A program made the position numbers and the translations under genes. A DNA stretch of 35,992 nucleotides from an uncultured Hyphomonadaceae bacterium. GTDB taxonomy: Bacteria > Pseudomonadota > Alphaproteobacteria > Caulobacterales > Hyphomonadaceae. Below are positions 17,552 to 25,159 of the stretch, one piece after another. Location: positions 1 through 35,992 of the forward strand of contig CALLUH010000102.1 of assembly GCA_938011445.1 (NCBI GenBank), read 5' to 3'. The notes under the pieces were generated by a model. The model saw only the letters and a program-made list of their open reading frames with translations. It had not been told where the DNA came from and did not search any database. Position 1 is the first letter of the stretch; each line of letters opens with the position of its first letter.

Positions 17552-18544
17552 TCAATTATCCATTGGCTTAGCGATAAACGGGGCGCAGGCGGTCCGCAAC
17601 AGTCCAATAGCCGTCGCCGATCCAAGCCCGCCGCCGGTCTGGAACTTCATATCGATCAAAGGCCGCAGCCCAATACGCTCAAGCGCCGCCTGATGTGCGG
17701 GCCGTCTGGTCTCGTGTGCTGCAAGGACATGCGACAGAGCCTCCGGATTAATCGCATGGACAATGCTGGCAGCAATCGTGGTCGCAAATCCATCAAGCAC
17801 CAGCGGGACACCTTGCAGACGTGCCGCAAGTATCGCGCCGACACAAGCGGCCAGTTCGCGGCCACCAAGACAGGCGAGCGCAGCGAGCGGATCATTGATT
17901 TCCGACCTGTGCAATGCCAGAGCCTTGGCGACAAGTTCGGCCCGCATCGTCGTCATCTCGCCCGGCGTGCCCGGCCCGGGCCGCACCCAATATTCCGGCG
18001 CACCGCCAAACAAAGCACAGGCCACCGCTGCCGCCGCCGTGCCGATGCCTGCCCCACTTACCCCAATCGACAAGAGGTCGGGCTCTCCGGCCAAGGCTTC
18101 AAATCCATAGGCAATGGTTGCAGCACAGTCTCTGGGCGACATGGCCGGCGCTTCGGAAATGTTTTGCGTCGGAACATCGAGCGCCAATTCCATGACGCGA
18201 ATCTCCGCGCCAACCTGGGTGGCGATCGCTGAAAGCGGTGCCGTGCCGCTTCGAAGCGCCTTCACATGGTCATGGGTCTGACTGGTGGTGGCCAGAGACA
18301 CGCCGCTGGAAACAAGCCCATGAGAGCCAGCGAAAATAGCCAAACTAGGCTTCTCGATGCGCGGCGGCGTGCGACCTTGCCAACCTGCCAACCATTGCGC
18401 CGCCTCACCAAGCCTGCCGAAATCGGTCTCGCGTCCCATTTTGCGCAGCTGCTGACGAACGGCTTCGGCGGCGTCCTCATCCGGTGCGGCATTTTGCAAA
18501 GCGAGTTGCCTTGCATCTTCAAATGGCTGGAGTTTTTCGGTCAT
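17552..18544 (-). CDS. CobT-family nicotinate-nucleotide:dimethylbenzimidazole phosphoribosyltransferase homologue lacking catalytic glutamates
   Basis: This 330-residue protein is homologous to CobT/CobU, which makes alpha-ribazole phosphate for the lower ligand of cobalamin. Family blocks are clear: LAGWQGRTPP at 52-61, a SHGLVSSGVS segment at 74-83, PTQNISEAPAMS at 125-136, DPLAALACLGGRELAACVGAILAARL at 218-243, VPLVLDGFATT at 246-256 and LRPLIDMKFQTGGGLGSATA at 293-312. Two catalytic motifs are altered. The usual GEMGIGNTT appears as GVSGAGIG at 161-168, and the usual LGEGSGAA, which carries the catalytic base equivalent to E317 of the Salmonella enzyme, reads TGGGLGSA at 303-310. The codons GGC GGC GGG leave no glutamate. 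No other cobalamin gene is nearby. It may be inactive, regulatory or have changed chemistry. Confidence 0.85.
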   Translation of the reverse strand: MTEKLQPFEDARQLALQNAAPDEDAAEAVRQQLRKMGRETDFGRLGEAAQWLAGWQGRTPPRIEKPSLAIFAGSHGLVSSGVSLATTSQTHDHVKALRSGTAPLSAIATQVGAEIRVMELALDVPTQNISEAPAMSPRDCAATIAYGFEALAGEPDLLSIGVSGAGIGTAAAAVACALFGGAPEYWVRPGPGTPGEMTTMRAELVAKALALHRSEINDPLAALACLGGRELAACVGAILAARLQGVPLVLDGFATTIAASIVHAINPEALSHVLAAHETRRPAHQAALERIGLRPLIDMKFQTGGGLGSATAIGLLRTACAPFIAKPMDN

Positions 18545-18675
18545 TCTGTTTACTCATTATCCATTCCGCTCGGGTTATCATAGCCCGGCAACCCTTCTGC
18601 AACACACTAACACATTTTTTAAGCCTGTAATCAGACCTCTTCCCAACCCCATACACAGAGTTAGATAAGCTTAAT

Positions 18676-18888
18676 ATGACAGAAAGCGCGATCACATCTC
18701 CCTGTATCAATGTCTGCGCGGTGGACGCCCAGACCGGATATTGTCTGGGATGTGGCCGAACAATGGGAGAGATTGGCGGATGGGTAAAGCTCGGCACCCA
18801 GGGCCGCGCCCAAGTGCTCGCGCAATTACCAAAGCGCATGGAAGCCCTGACCAAACAGGGCAAGCTCGGTCCGGTGCAAAATGATTGA
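18676..18888 (+). CDS. DUF1289-family small cysteine-rich protein
   Basis: This 70-residue protein has the DUF1289 pattern SPCINVC followed by [16 protein letters not shown], giving four cysteines as CxxxC and CxxC that are probably a metal or Fe-S site. The family is widespread in Proteobacteria and its role is not known to me. The coding end overlaps the start of the aspartic protease gene by 8 bp, so the two are translationally coupled. It is divergent from the CobT homologue across about 130 bp. Confidence 0.9.
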   Translation: MTESAITSPCINVCAVDAQTGYCLGCGRTMGEIGGWVKLGTQGRAQVLAQLPKRMEALTKQGKLGPVQND

Positions 18889-19405
18889 GCGCATTCTGGC
18901 CGTTCTGATCGGCGCCGTGGTCATCGCCCTGACGGTTACATTCCTGATCAATGCCAAATTCTCCGGCTCGTCCGAGCCAGAGGCAAACACACCTACGCTC
19001 GCACAAACAGCCCCTACAGCTGCTAATTTAAGCGCCAATACCGCCATGCTGAGGCGGGAAGATGATGGCCATTACTGGGCACGGGCCGATATTGACGGCA
19101 CCAGTATCAAACTATTGGTCGATACCGGTGCAAGCATTGTTGCCCTAACTTGGCGCGATGCCCAAAGGCTGCGACTAAAGCCAGAGGAACTGGACTTCAA
19201 ATGGGGGATCAACACGGCGAACGGCCAAACCCAGGGCGCGTCAGTGCTCATACCATCGATACGTGTCGGAAATGTCGAAATCGAAAATGTCGAGGCGATG
19301 GTATTGAAAGATGGGCTGCTGGAAAATTCACTCCTTGGCATGAGTTTTTTGGGCAAGCTATATTCTTATGAATTCAAGCAGAACCAGCTCATCATCCAGG
19401 AATGA
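18881..19405 (+). CDS. Membrane-anchored retropepsin-like aspartic protease (TIGR02281 type)
   Basis: This 174-residue protein has an N-terminal membrane anchor (about 5-24, [19 protein letters not shown]), a Thr/Ala/Pro-rich linker to about residue 55, and a single retropepsin-like domain. The catalytic motif LVDTGAS has D81, and the hydrophobic LLGMSFL block near the C-terminus is the matching feature of clan AA proteases. Such proteins act as homodimers, since each chain supplies one aspartate, here facing the periplasm. Its start overlaps the DUF1289 gene by 8 bp. Its 3' end overlaps the convergent TauE/SafE gene by 14 bp. Natural substrates are unknown. Confidence 0.9.
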   Translation: MIERILAVLIGAVVIALTVTFLINAKFSGSSEPEANTPTLAQTAPTAANLSANTAMLRREDDGHYWARADIDGTSIKLLVDTGASIVALTWRDAQRLRLKPEELDFKWGINTANGQTQGASVLIPSIRVGNVEIENVEAMVLKDGLLENSLLGMSFLGKLYSYEFKQNQLIIQE

Positions 19406-20216
19406 CGCCATAAAGCATGCGTCCGGCGACCAGCAAGAGCAAAAGACCGAAGACCCGCTTTAGCAAAGCCTGATCCATTCTATGTGCAAGCCGCGCGCCC
19501 ACAGGGGCCATCATCACGGTAAACACCGACAGGAGAACGAAGGCGGGTATGTTGACAAAGCCCACGGAGCCTGCCGGAAGGCCCTCTCGGCCGAACCCCG
19601 TAACCATCGCAGCCAAAGCACTCGGTAGACCAATCGCAGCGCCAAAGCCCGCCGCCGTTCCGATGGCCTGATGCATTGGCCTGCCAAACATGGTCATCAG
19701 TGACACCCCAAATGTGCCGCCACCAATTCCCATAAGTGCCGACAGTCCACCAAGCGATACCCCCAATCCTGCGCGCGATGCCCCCTCTGGCAGATCATCA
19801 GCCAAACGCCAGTCCGGCCGGCCAAAGATAAACTGCGCAGCAATTACAAGCCCGATAATGCCGAACAAAGCCCTCAATATTTGTTCTGACAGGTCCGCCG
19901 CCAGCCACATGCCAACCCCAGCGCCGACCACAATCCACGGGCTCCAACTGGCCAGCACCGACCAATCCACCGCCCCCCGCTTGTGATGGGCCATAACCGA
20001 GCGAACCGATGTCAGGATGATGGTCGCTAGCGAGGTCGCAATGGCCACATGTTGGGCGGTTTCAGCAAAGCCGAGCGTGGTCATCAGAATAGACAATGTG
20101 GGCACGATCACAATGCCGCCGCCAATACCAAACAGCCCGGCGGCCAAGCCAGCCAAAAGCCCGGCACCAACCAAACCGCCGATCAGAGGCCAATTCTCAA
20201 GCATGAGTGAAATCAT
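19392..20216 (-). CDS. Sulfite exporter TauE/SafE (TSUP) family transporter
   Basis: This 274-residue integral membrane protein has about eight hydrophobic segments in two similar halves, each with the glycine-rich family motif: GLAAGLFGIGGGIVIVPTL in the first and SALMGIGGGTFGVSLM in the second. That duplicated motif is diagnostic of the TauE/SafE (TSUP) family, which moves organosulfur or other small anions across the inner membrane. No strong Shine-Dalgarno precedes the ATG at 20216, and an in-frame stop not far upstream rules out a much longer start. The substrate is not predictable, and no sulfur-metabolism genes are adjacent. Confidence 0.93.
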   Translation of the reverse strand: MISLMLENWPLIGGLVGAGLLAGLAAGLFGIGGGIVIVPTLSILMTTLGFAETAQHVAIATSLATIILTSVRSVMAHHKRGAVDWSVLASWSPWIVVGAGVGMWLAADLSEQILRALFGIIGLVIAAQFIFGRPDWRLADDLPEGASRAGLGVSLGGLSALMGIGGGTFGVSLMTMFGRPMHQAIGTAAGFGAAIGLPSALAAMVTGFGREGLPAGSVGFVNIPAFVLLSVFTVMMAPVGARLAHRMDQALLKRVFGLLLLLVAGRMLYGVIPG

Positions 20217-20551
20217 GGCTGTTGCTTTGGCAGCTCAGCCTGCCAAGAGCAAGCCTACCCCTCCAGAGATCTCCGCCGACTGAAATCTTGCTATCTTTCG
20301 CATCGGACGATGAGGAGATCTAAGGGAAATTATGCAGGCCGCTTGACCCCTGATGAACACAAAAGAAGACGTCGATGTGACATTACAAAAATTTATCGTT
20401 TAGCAATACGCTCAAAAATATCACTTTTTTGCAGATATTATTTTTTATCAATATTTTTTTATTGTAATTCGATACTTTTATGCCATCTTGATTGTGTCGA
20501 GACAAACCAAGCGTCCCGACACACACAGAAGCAAAACAAGGAATGAGAACT
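20217..20551. other. AT-rich intergenic region
   Basis: No convincing gene lies in this 335-bp stretch. From about 20385 to 20480 it is strikingly AT-rich, with long runs of T on the plus strand, unlike anything else in the window. It should hold the promoter of the minus-strand TSUP gene and any promoter serving the small ORF and urcA-like gene on the plus strand. A weak plus-strand candidate is TTGCAG at 20429-20434 with TATTTT at 20452-20457 (17-bp spacer). Confidence 0.5.
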
Positions 20552-20743
20552 ATGAGCCCGCGTGTCAATGACAATGCGACTGCCCCTTCGGCTAACCCGA
20601 TTGTGGTTAAGGTTGGACTCCAAATGGCGAGAGAGATGGACTTACACACCCGACCCGTCTCGATCACCACACCTGACAAGCCGATAGGCAAACGCCCCTT
20701 ATTAGAGCGTCGTCGCAATCGTTGGTCTCGCAGGTCTTCATAG
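20552..20743 (+). CDS. Doubtful small basic ORF
   Basis: This is a possible 63-residue protein starting MSPRVNDNATAPSANP and ending in the very basic LLERRRNRWSRRSS. AAGGA at 20538-20542 sits about 9 bases before the ATG, which is the main reason to consider it real. I recognise no family. A minus-strand frame (20383-20718) covers the same bases and is equally unconvincing. The C-terminal arginine cluster and lack of hydrophobic segments would fit a small cytoplasmic nucleic-acid-associated protein, but that is a guess. A stable hairpin follows 8 bp after its stop. Confidence 0.35.
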   Translation: MSPRVNDNATAPSANPIVVKVGLQMAREMDLHTRPVSITTPDKPIGKRPLLERRRNRWSRRSS

Positions 20744-20750
20744 GCAGGGG

Positions 20751-20786
20751 CCGGGTCGTGGCGATCTCCATATCAAGGCGACCCGG
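20751..20786 (+). other. GC-rich inverted repeat after the small ORF
   Basis: CCGGGTCG at 20751-20758 and CGACCCGG at 20779-20786 are perfect 8-bp inverted repeats with a 20-nt loop. No run of T follows, so this is not a standard intrinsic terminator. It may be an RNA structure in the leader of the urcA-like gene, which starts 52 bp later. Confidence 0.4.
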
Positions 20787-20837
20787 TCACTGTTGAAAAC
20801 TCATCAAAACATCCCTCAAAGCAAAAGGAAACTCATC

Positions 20838-21149
20838 ATGAAAAGCACACTCCTCCCTCTGATCGCATTCGTTGGTCTTGCAATCGCCCCCGCCGCTTCA
20901 GCCTCGGACAAGTTTGAAATAGATTTTGAATATTCGCCCGTTGAAGTGTCCACCGAATATGGCGCCAAGCAGGTCTATGCCGAACTCGAAGCAGAAATAA
21001 CCAAGCAATGCACACCAAACGTCCGACCAATCGAGCGTCTCCGGCGTGATCGCGAAATCCGGGCCTGTATCGACGAGGCTATCGGTACAGCCGTGGCACA
21101 AATCAATCAGCCAGAAGTGTCCAAGGTCCACAAAGCCAAACGCGGTTAA
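20838..21149 (+). CDS. UrcA family secreted protein
   Basis: This 103-residue protein starts with a Sec signal peptide (MKSTLLPLIAFVGLAIAPAASAS, cleavage probably after the ASA near residue 22). The mature part matches the UrcA family: an early beta segment (FEYSPVEVS), then a helical part with two spaced cysteines (KQCTPN and RACIDEA), then TAVAQINQPEVSKVH. The family is common in Sphingomonadales and Caulobacterales and its role is unknown. AAAGGAAAC before the ATG at 20838 decides the start over an upstream in-frame ATG at 20793. A strong terminator follows 27 bp after the stop, so the gene ends a transcription unit. Confidence 0.82.
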   Translation: MKSTLLPLIAFVGLAIAPAASASDKFEIDFEYSPVEVSTEYGAKQVYAELEAEITKQCTPNVRPIERLRRDREIRACIDEAIGTAVAQINQPEVSKVHKAKRG

Positions 21150-21176
21150 TCAGCTCGCCGGACACCCAAAGCTGTA

Positions 21177-21213
21177 AAGCCGTTCTGTTCCCTTGCAGAA
21201 CGGCTTTTCTTCG
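21177..21213 (+). terminator. Intrinsic terminator of the urcA-like gene
   Basis: AAGCCGTTCTG (21177-21187) pairs perfectly with CAGAACGGCTT (21196-21206) around an 8-nt loop. TTTTCTTC follows at once. It is the clearest rho-independent terminator in the window. It sits between the urcA-like gene and the convergent sixA stop; the A-rich bases before the stem could also help termination from the other side. Confidence 0.9.
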
Positions 21214-21226
21214 CGCGCGGGCCCTA

Positions 21227-21757
21227 TCAGAAACTGTCCGATCGCCGCAGAGGCTTGGCCGTCAGAAAGTCTACCAGACGGTAGCTCCCGCTCTGGGACG
21301 CCACATTCTCATCCGCCTCAAACACCGCAACCGCACATGTCGGCATCTTGGCTTCCAGCGTCCTGAGGCCCTCAAAGTCGCTATCAGGATGCGCCTCGGC
21401 CAATTGGTGCCCAAATTCTTGAACCCCCGGATTATGACCGATGACCAGCAGGCTGTCAGTCGTCTCTAATTCCTCAAGCACGATGCTGGCCAATGTATCG
21501 CGTGGGCACAGATACAACGCCTCCAGAACCTGATGCTCAATACCTGACATCTGCTCGGACATCGCCTTCCACGTCTCGCGTGTGCGCCGGGCTGTTGATA
21601 ACAAAACCCGCTCTGGCAGCCAATCACGGGCGACAAGCACTTCCGCCATCAATCTCGCATCAGCCCAGCCGCGCGCCACCAGAGCACGCCCTTCATCATC
21701 AGTGCCCTGATACCAGTTTTCCGTTTTGGCGTGGCGCATGAGGAGGAGACGTTTCAT
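21227..21757 (-). CDS. sixA: SixA-like histidine phosphatase
   Basis: This 176-residue member of the histidine phosphatase (phosphoglycerate mutase-like) superfamily has the catalytic RHA motif in LLLMRHAKTE (R8, H9), the STARRTRETW segment supplying a second arginine, and IGHNPGVQEF with the second histidine. The short length and LMRHAKTEN start are typical of SixA, which removes phosphate from the histidine of phosphotransfer proteins. In other bacteria the same fold serves small-molecule phosphatases, so the target is open. It is divergent from the peroxiredoxin gene across 110 bp. Confidence 0.9.
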   Translation of the reverse strand: MKRLLLMRHAKTENWYQGTDDEGRALVARGWADARLMAEVLVARDWLPERVLLSTARRTRETWKAMSEQMSGIEHQVLEALYLCPRDTLASIVLEELETTDSLLVIGHNPGVQEFGHQLAEAHPDSDFEGLRTLEAKMPTCAVAVFEADENVASQSGSYRLVDFLTAKPLRRSDSF

Positions 21758-21867
21758 TGGCTTAGAAAAACTTATCCGAAAGTTGAGGCCATCAAGGCTT
21801 GAGACATAGCCTGTAAAGGGCCAATTCGAATGGTAAGATCAAGCCCGATCAACCATGGAGTTGTATT

Positions 21868-22506
21868 ATGACCTTATTACTTGGCGATGTCGCCCCCGAT
21901 TTTGCTGCCGAGACGACGCAAGGCCCCATCGAGTTTCACGCCTGGGCCGCAGATCAGTGGGTAGTCTTGTTCTCGCATCCAGCCGACTATACGCCCGTTT
22001 GCACAACAGAGCTTGGCTATACTGCCAAGTTGAAAGACGCTTTTACCGAGCGCAATGCAAAAGCGATTGCCATCTCGGTTGATAGTCTTGAAAGCCATCA
22101 GGGCTGGGTGGGCGATATTGAAGAGACACAAGGAACAGCAGTAAATTTCCCATTGATCGCAGACGAAGACGGCAAGGTCGCAACGCTTTACAATATGATC
22201 CACCCAAATTCGAACGCGAAGCTAACCGTTCGTGCCGTTTATGTAATCGACCCCAATAAGAAAATCCGCGCCAGCATTCTCTATCCCCCAAGCACGGGCC
22301 GGAACTTCGACGAAATCGTCCGCTTGCTCGACAGCTTACAATTGGCCGATAGCCATCAGGTTGCAACGCCGGTGAATTGGACCGATGGCGACGATGTAAT
22401 CGTCTTGCCAAGCGTTACCGATCCCGATGAAATTGCCCGGCTGTTTCCCCAAGGGGTAAAGGTGATCAAACCCTATTTGCGCACAACACCGCAGCCAAAC
22501 AAATAA
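21868..22506 (+). CDS. 1-Cys peroxiredoxin (Prx6 type)
   Basis: This 212-residue thiol peroxidase reduces hydrogen peroxide and organic hydroperoxides. The active-site block SHPADYTPVCTTELG holds T42 and peroxidatic C45; the supporting arginine lies in LTVRAVYVIDP. The C-terminal extension (VATPVNWTDGDDVIVLP and FPQGVKVIKPYLRTTP) is typical of the Prx6 group, and no resolving cysteine is present, so it is a 1-Cys enzyme. GGAG at 21856-21859 precedes the ATG. It is divergent from sixA and convergent with the six-gene minus-strand cluster. Confidence 0.96.
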   Translation: MTLLLGDVAPDFAAETTQGPIEFHAWAADQWVVLFSHPADYTPVCTTELGYTAKLKDAFTERNAKAIAISVDSLESHQGWVGDIEETQGTAVNFPLIADEDGKVATLYNMIHPNSNAKLTVRAVYVIDPNKKIRASILYPPSTGRNFDEIVRLLDSLQLADSHQVATPVNWTDGDDVIVLPSVTDPDEIARLFPQGVKVIKPYLRTTPQPNK

Positions 22507-22654
22507 CAAGTCAAAGCCCATCTGCGAAAAATGGGAGTCCGTTTCGTCGCCGAGATACGCGGAAAAACCAAAGCTGAAGCACGTTTGAAACGGATATATA
22601 AGAACGTGTCCTAAGCGTCCCCTGCCGCGAACAAGGCGGCGTGTCGGGGCATCC

Positions 22655-22685
22655 GGTTTTAGAACTTGTCCCGGGTTCTAAAACC
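22655..22685. other. Perfect 11-bp inverted repeat spanning a stop codon
   Basis: GGTTTTAGAAC (22655-22665) and GTTCTAAAACC (22675-22685) are perfect inverted repeats around a 9-nt loop. The TAA stop of the minus-strand coiled-coil gene (22659-22661) lies inside one arm and its last codons form the rest. No T-run follows on either strand, so a classic terminator is unlikely. A hairpin protecting the 3' end of the mRNA is one possibility. Confidence 0.55.
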
Positions 22686-24221
22686 GCCACCCCCCCGTCT
22701 TGGCCTGTTCGAACGTGTCCGCCGACCCGAACGCCGCTTGGGCGAGCGGCCTCCTCGGCCTGAGCCAGCACCAAAGTCGCCAATATCAAACCCGCCGCCT
22801 CCGCTACGCATAGCTTCGCGGGCAATCTCCCAAGCCACATCACCGAGCACTTGTTCAAAGCCCTTTGAGCGCCTGCGATAATGTCTGCTGCGGTGCGTTC
22901 CCGAACGCCGCCGCTCACGCTTTTGTAGCCCCCTGGCCAAGCGCTTCATAACTTTCTCGACGCTCCGGTCCCCGCCAAGTAAATCGTCAACCGCCTCGTC
23001 AAGAGCAGCCGCATGAAACGCGACATGAGCACTATCAAAACCGGCTTTCTTAAATTTGGACCGCAGGTTTTCGAGCTTTTTCAGCTCCCAGCGGCGGCGC
23101 TCCGGCAAGACACCGTTCTCACTGGCGGAGAGGTCGATCTGCATTTCCTCTGCCCTTAACTTTACCAGCTTATCGACCTGCTCATCATCATCGCGTGTGC
23201 TGGTCTGGGCTGCCAGAACGCGCAAATCAGGAAAGCTGGCCTTGCGCAATTCCTGCTCGATCACGCGGCGAGCCTCACTGGCTGGCCCAGTACGCGCCTG
23301 CAAGGCGTCCTGATGCGCACGAGCCTTGGCAAGATGGGCCGTTTCGGACTGTTCAATCTTGCGATCAAGCACTTCCAGCGCCTCGCGTTCAGCTTCGGCA
23401 TTGTCCCGCAAAGCCGCTGCGCCGCCAGCTTCAAGCGATTTGGCTTCGGCGCCAGCCAAGGCTTCCAGTGCGTTCGATTCGAGAACGGCAACCCGCTCGA
23501 CATGTTCGGCCAGCCGGTCAGGCAGTTCGACGAGCCGTGCATAATTCAAGTGCGCCTTGTCATACCCGCATAGACCCGCCACCCAGCCATCGAGAAACCG
23601 GACAAATGGGCCGGCCTGATAGTCAGGGGTGCGAAACTGCCTGTCCCACAAATATGAAAACAGCGCGTCCTCATCATATGGCGCGCCTTTCTCTTCCCTG
23701 TCCGCACGCGCAAGCTCAAGCTTCTGCGCGGCGCGGTCCTGAACCAGTCGTGCCCGTTCAGCCGCATCCATAAGCTTTATATAATCAGGATCGTCTGCGA
23801 GCGCTTCAAGAATCTCTCTGCTTTTGTCCTGCCAAAGCTGAACACGCTCGTCGAGTGTCTGCGCTTGCGCCTCACGGTCCGCTTCGAGCCCTGCAATTTC
23901 CCCCGCCAGAGTGTCGAGCCGCGCCGTTTCACGTTCGACAAATTGCGCGTGCTGTTTCATCAGCTTGGCAGCTTTTTTGTCGAGGTCATGCAGGTTAGCG
24001 CCGTCACGCTGTTTGCGTAGCAAATCAATGCGCACATCAGCCATGGCGCGATAGGCCTCTAATTGTTCTTGTTGCACTTGTGCACTTCGCCGTGCCTGCA
24101 TATCCACCGTTTCAAGCGCCGAAGTAAGTGCACGACGGGCATCCGCGATCACCATATCTACAATATGCAAAGCATCGCGCCCATTAACGAGGCCAGAAGA
24201 AGATCGGTGCCGTTTTACCAT
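22659..24221 (-). CDS. Coiled-coil protein with Arg/Gly-rich C-terminal tail, function unknown
   Basis: I do not recognise this 520-residue protein as a named family. Residues about 30-180 and 235-335 are charged, heptad-rich and strongly coiled-coil. Between them, 183-229 is more compact and aromatic (ALFSYLWDRQFRTPDYQ). Residues 370-435 form another helical part. The end is unusual: 435-455 is dense in arginine, then GGGGFDIGDFGAGSGRGG and a highly basic RG-rich tail to residue 520. There is no signal peptide or membrane segment, so it is probably cytoplasmic and may bind nucleic acid or another polyanion. The ATG has GGAG 9 bases upstream and overlaps the DUF6384-like gene by 7 bp. It is the last gene of the cluster. 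Confidence 0.85.
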   Translation of the reverse strand: MVKRHRSSSGLVNGRDALHIVDMVIADARRALTSALETVDMQARRSAQVQQEQLEAYRAMADVRIDLLRKQRDGANLHDLDKKAAKLMKQHAQFVERETARLDTLAGEIAGLEADREAQAQTLDERVQLWQDKSREILEALADDPDYIKLMDAAERARLVQDRAAQKLELARADREEKGAPYDEDALFSYLWDRQFRTPDYQAGPFVRFLDGWVAGLCGYDKAHLNYARLVELPDRLAEHVERVAVLESNALEALAGAEAKSLEAGGAAALRDNAEAEREALEVLDRKIEQSETAHLAKARAHQDALQARTGPASEARRVIEQELRKASFPDLRVLAAQTSTRDDDEQVDKLVKLRAEEMQIDLSASENGVLPERRRWELKKLENLRSKFKKAGFDSAHVAFHAAALDEAVDDLLGGDRSVEKVMKRLARGLQKRERRRSGTHRSRHYRRRSKGFEQVLGDVAWEIAREAMRSGGGGFDIGDFGAGSGRGGRSPKRRSGRRTRSNRPRRGGGGFRTRDKF

Positions 24222-25159
24222 TCCAGTATCGCTCCGCCAGGCGTCGGCACCTGATATTCAGGCACCAGCACGCCGCGTGCTTTGGTTCCGATAATATCAT
24301 GCTGGATAATCTGATCATCGCTCTTGTCGGCAAGTATGCGATTGAAAGTCGCCTGGTCAACGCGCTGGGCCCAACGCTTGACGCGGGCACGGGTGTTCTC
24401 CTCCTCACTTTCGACGAAAACGTCCAGCACATCACCCGACGAGGTGACCGCCTCCACGATCAGATAATAGTTTCGCGCCAAGGGGGCGTCATCCGGCACC
24501 CGCGTGAAGCCGCTATCAGCACCACCGCGATAGCGTATCCGCACATCATAAATGGCTGACAAATCATCATACAAGGCTGACAATGCAGCAAGGTTTCCTT
24601 CAGCAGCTCTCACCTGACGGCGCTCGATAGCGGCCAAGCCATCCTGATAATAACCCTCGGCAATCCCGCCTACCCGCTCGGAGATAGCGAGGTCTTGAAC
24701 CCGATCCCGCATGGCACCTAGCTCAGTAGGCAATGTCACGTTCAGCGCCTGTTCAAGCCGAGCCTCCTCTGCGCGCTTGGGACCGGCAACCCCGAACTGG
24801 TAGACACCAAACCCGGCCAACAGCGCAATCAGTGCGCCCGTAACTTGCCGCCACCAACGCTCGCGCGAGACATAAAGCTTTGCAAGCCGAACGGGGAAGC
24901 CGCCCTTAGGGGGGTCATAGAGGAACCGTCGCTCCTCAAGCGCCTTTACGCCATCTTCGAGAATATGATCGGGCACCTCGATGCCTTGGGCGGTATATAT
25001 TTCCCGCAATCGCTTAATCAGATCAGCTTTGCGCGTCTCGGAGTCCAGCTCTGCACCAACCAATTGCTCGCGATGGCGCAGCGTGTCTACCACATCCATA
25101 GCGAGCATTACCTCGTCGAGCGTTTCCGGCGTTGGGTTAGATGGAGTTTCTTCGCTCAC
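24215..25159 (-). CDS. DUF6384-like single-pass membrane protein
   Basis: This 314-residue protein begins, after a short Pro/Thr-rich stretch, with the conserved-looking block LDEVMLAMDVVDTLRHRE at 14-31, a helical region, and IYTAQGIEVPDHILEDGV at 54-71. A single membrane helix spans about 105-124 (VTGALIALLAGFGVYQF). The C-terminal 190 residues would lie on the other side and include a helical part and a beta-rich end (NYYLIVEAVTSSGDVLDVFV). The pattern fits DUF6384 from memory, with moderate confidence; the family has no known function. The start is GTG, sharing GTGA with the stop of the TelA-like gene, so the two are translationally coupled. The gene downstream overlaps it by 7 bp. Confidence 0.82.
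   Translation of the reverse strand: MSEETPSNPTPETLDEVMLAMDVVDTLRHREQLVGAELDSETRKADLIKRLREIYTAQGIEVPDHILEDGVKALEERRFLYDPPKGGFPVRLAKLYVSRERWWRQVTGALIALLAGFGVYQFGVAGPKRAEEARLEQALNVTLPTELGAMRDRVQDLAISERVGGIAEGYYQDGLAAIERRQVRAAEGNLAALSALYDDLSAIYDVRIRYRGGADSGFTRVPDDAPLARNYYLIVEAVTSSGDVLDVFVESEEENTRARVKRWAQRVDQATFNRILADKSDDQIIQHDIIGTKARGVLVPEYQVPTPGGAILEW

Noticed and set aside
17420-18232. 270-residue plus-strand frame opposite the CobT homologue
   Set aside because: No domain visible; the minus strand has family-wide similarity to CobT.
20383-20718. Minus-strand 111-residue frame in the AT-rich gap
   Set aside because: No Shine-Dalgarno, no recognisable family; the hydrophobic and Lys/Ile-rich part merely reflects the AT-rich DNA.
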